The notes under the pieces are model-generated. The model did not search any database. It saw only the letters and a program-made list of their open reading frames with translations, and was not told where the DNA came from. Positions 63,387-64,000 of a stretch of DNA of 64,000 nt are shown here, in pieces; the stretch's first letter is position 1; every line of letters starts with the position of its first letter. The translations under genes and the position numbers were made by a program. Location: positions 1 to 64,000 of the forward strand of contig NZ_VIWP01000016.1 of the NCBI RefSeq assembly GCF_007829835.1, read 5' to 3'. Origin of the DNA: Neorhizobium alkalisoli. GTDB taxonomy: Bacteria > Pseudomonadota > Alphaproteobacteria > Rhizobiales > Rhizobiaceae.

Positions 63387-63869
63387 ATGACGATCTGGTC
63401 AAACCGAAAATCGCTCGTTCTTGCCGCCTCGATACTGGCAGTTACTGGCGCCTGCACCGCCTTCGCCCATGATCCGGCGCAGCACGTTCATGCGGCCGCA
63501 TCGGCAAAAGACGCTGGCCCCGAGGCCGCCTACCTGGCCGAAAATGATGCGGCCATGAACAAGATGATGGCGGACATGGAGGTTGAGCCAACCGGCGATG
63601 TCGATCGTGACTTCGTGGCGATGATGACCCCGCACCATCAGGGCGCCATCGACATGGCGCTTGCCGTCCTCAAATACGGCAAGAACGAACAGCTCAAGCG
63701 CATCGCGCAGGAGATCATCGTGGATCAGCAGCAGGAGATCGCAGCCATGAAGCTTGCGATCGGTGATCCGCTTCCCCCATCCGGCGCCGCCCCGACCCAG
63801 GTCGCCCCGGAGAACACCCCCGCCCGATCCAAGCCCAGCCAGGCCATGGATCCAAACATGAAGATGTAA
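63387..63869 (+). CDS. DUF305 family exported protein
   Basis: A 160-residue protein with a signal peptide (LVLAASILAVTGACTAFA) and the DUF305 motif FVAMMTPHHQGAIDMA near 86-101. The region is helical, ending in a disordered Pro-rich tail with Met residues (AMDPNMKM). His and Met content suggests metal binding, and DUF305 proteins often accompany copper genes. The ATG at 63387 was chosen for the signal peptide; 63339 adds 16 residues. Confidence 0.9.
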   Translation: MTIWSNRKSLVLAASILAVTGACTAFAHDPAQHVHAAASAKDAGPEAAYLAENDAAMNKMMADMEVEPTGDVDRDFVAMMTPHHQGAIDMALAVLKYGKNEQLKRIAQEIIVDQQQEIAAMKLAIGDPLPPSGAAPTQVAPENTPARSKPSQAMDPNMKM

Positions 63870-63886
63870 GTCAAAGGTCTTTCACC

Positions 63887-64000
63887 ATGAACATCCGGAC
63901 ATCCTTTGCCGCCAGCTTGCTGGCGGGCAGTATCCTTTTGCCTTTTTCCGCCTTCGCAGGACAGGCTCCGTTTGCCGCATCCGACCCGGATATCCCGTTC
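63887..64000 (+). CDS. Exported protein, N-terminal part (cut by window end)
   Basis: The first 38 codons read a signal peptide (FAASLLAGSILLPFSAFA) and mature GQAPFAASDPDIPF. It is 17 bp after the DUF305 gene and probably in the same operon. DUF305 genes are often followed by YncE-type beta-propeller proteins, and the visible start is compatible, but the fragment is too short to classify. Confidence 0.6.
   Translation, partial: MNIRTSFAASLLAGSILLPFSAFAGQAPFAASDPDIPF

Overview
The window reads as accessory-type DNA from a member of the Rhizobiaceae (Agrobacterium/Rhizobium/Neorhizobium type). The grounds are high-GC codon use, dense ATGA-overlapping ABC-transporter operons, a complete Agrobacterium-style sulfoquinovose (smo) cluster, and rhizobial-type small regulators. 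There is no rRNA, recognisable tRNA, replication gene or intact insertion sequence. The gene content (catabolic ABC importers, LysR/AraC/GntR regulators, detoxification enzymes) fits a chromid, megaplasmid or accessory chromosomal region; that placement is inference.

Layout. 0-6 kb: a 5'-truncated gamma-glutamylcyclotransferase remnant, a flavin monooxygenase of the NtaA/SnaA type, a DUF6314 protein, a PdxH-like oxidase with a methyltransferase, a LysR regulator, a free-methionine-sulfoxide reductase and a Nudix hydrolase. 6.3-26.5 kb: a 20-kb unit made of a MocR-type regulator whose PLP lysine is replaced by Trp, two metallophosphoesterases, two core-MetE-like zinc methyltransferases, two complete sugar-type ABC importers, a dipeptide-type ABC importer and a LacI regulator. 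A large nested palindrome at 8587-8683, partly repeated at 14193-14235, lies before the two methyltransferase/ABC operons. 26.8-32.6 kb: a damaged AraC gene, then a candidate RiPP (modified peptide) locus: XRE regulator, BTAD/TPR regulator, a 72-residue candidate precursor, YcaO, TfuA and two small proteins of unknown role.

32.6-44.8 kb: a glucokinase gene fragment abuts smoA-smoI, which encode flavin reductase, aldo-keto reductase, sulfoquinovose monooxygenase, GntR regulator, an ABC importer and a GH31 sulfoquinovosidase. A 19-bp motif occurs in mirror orientation in both divergent smo promoters. A YeiH-type exporter with a divergent YeiE/CysB-like LysR regulator follows and may handle the sulfite released. 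45-50 kb: a DUF4173 membrane protein with an OmpR-type response regulator and histidine kinase, a gene remnant, and a membrane protein of unknown function. 50.4-61.7 kb: oxidoreductases and detoxification genes (LysR, SDR, MDR reductase, ABM monooxygenase, two AraC paralogues, a Tat-exported alpha/beta hydrolase, an MFS exporter, two Tat-exported epoxide hydrolases, an NTF2-like protein). 62-64 kb: a copper operon (copC, copD, DUF305 protein) and the start of a further exported protein cut by the window end.

The most promising undescribed systems are the YcaO-TfuA locus with its candidate precursor and the mirror-image MetE-like/phosphoesterase/ABC region under a PLP-less MocR regulator. All assignments come from reading the sequence; no database search was run.
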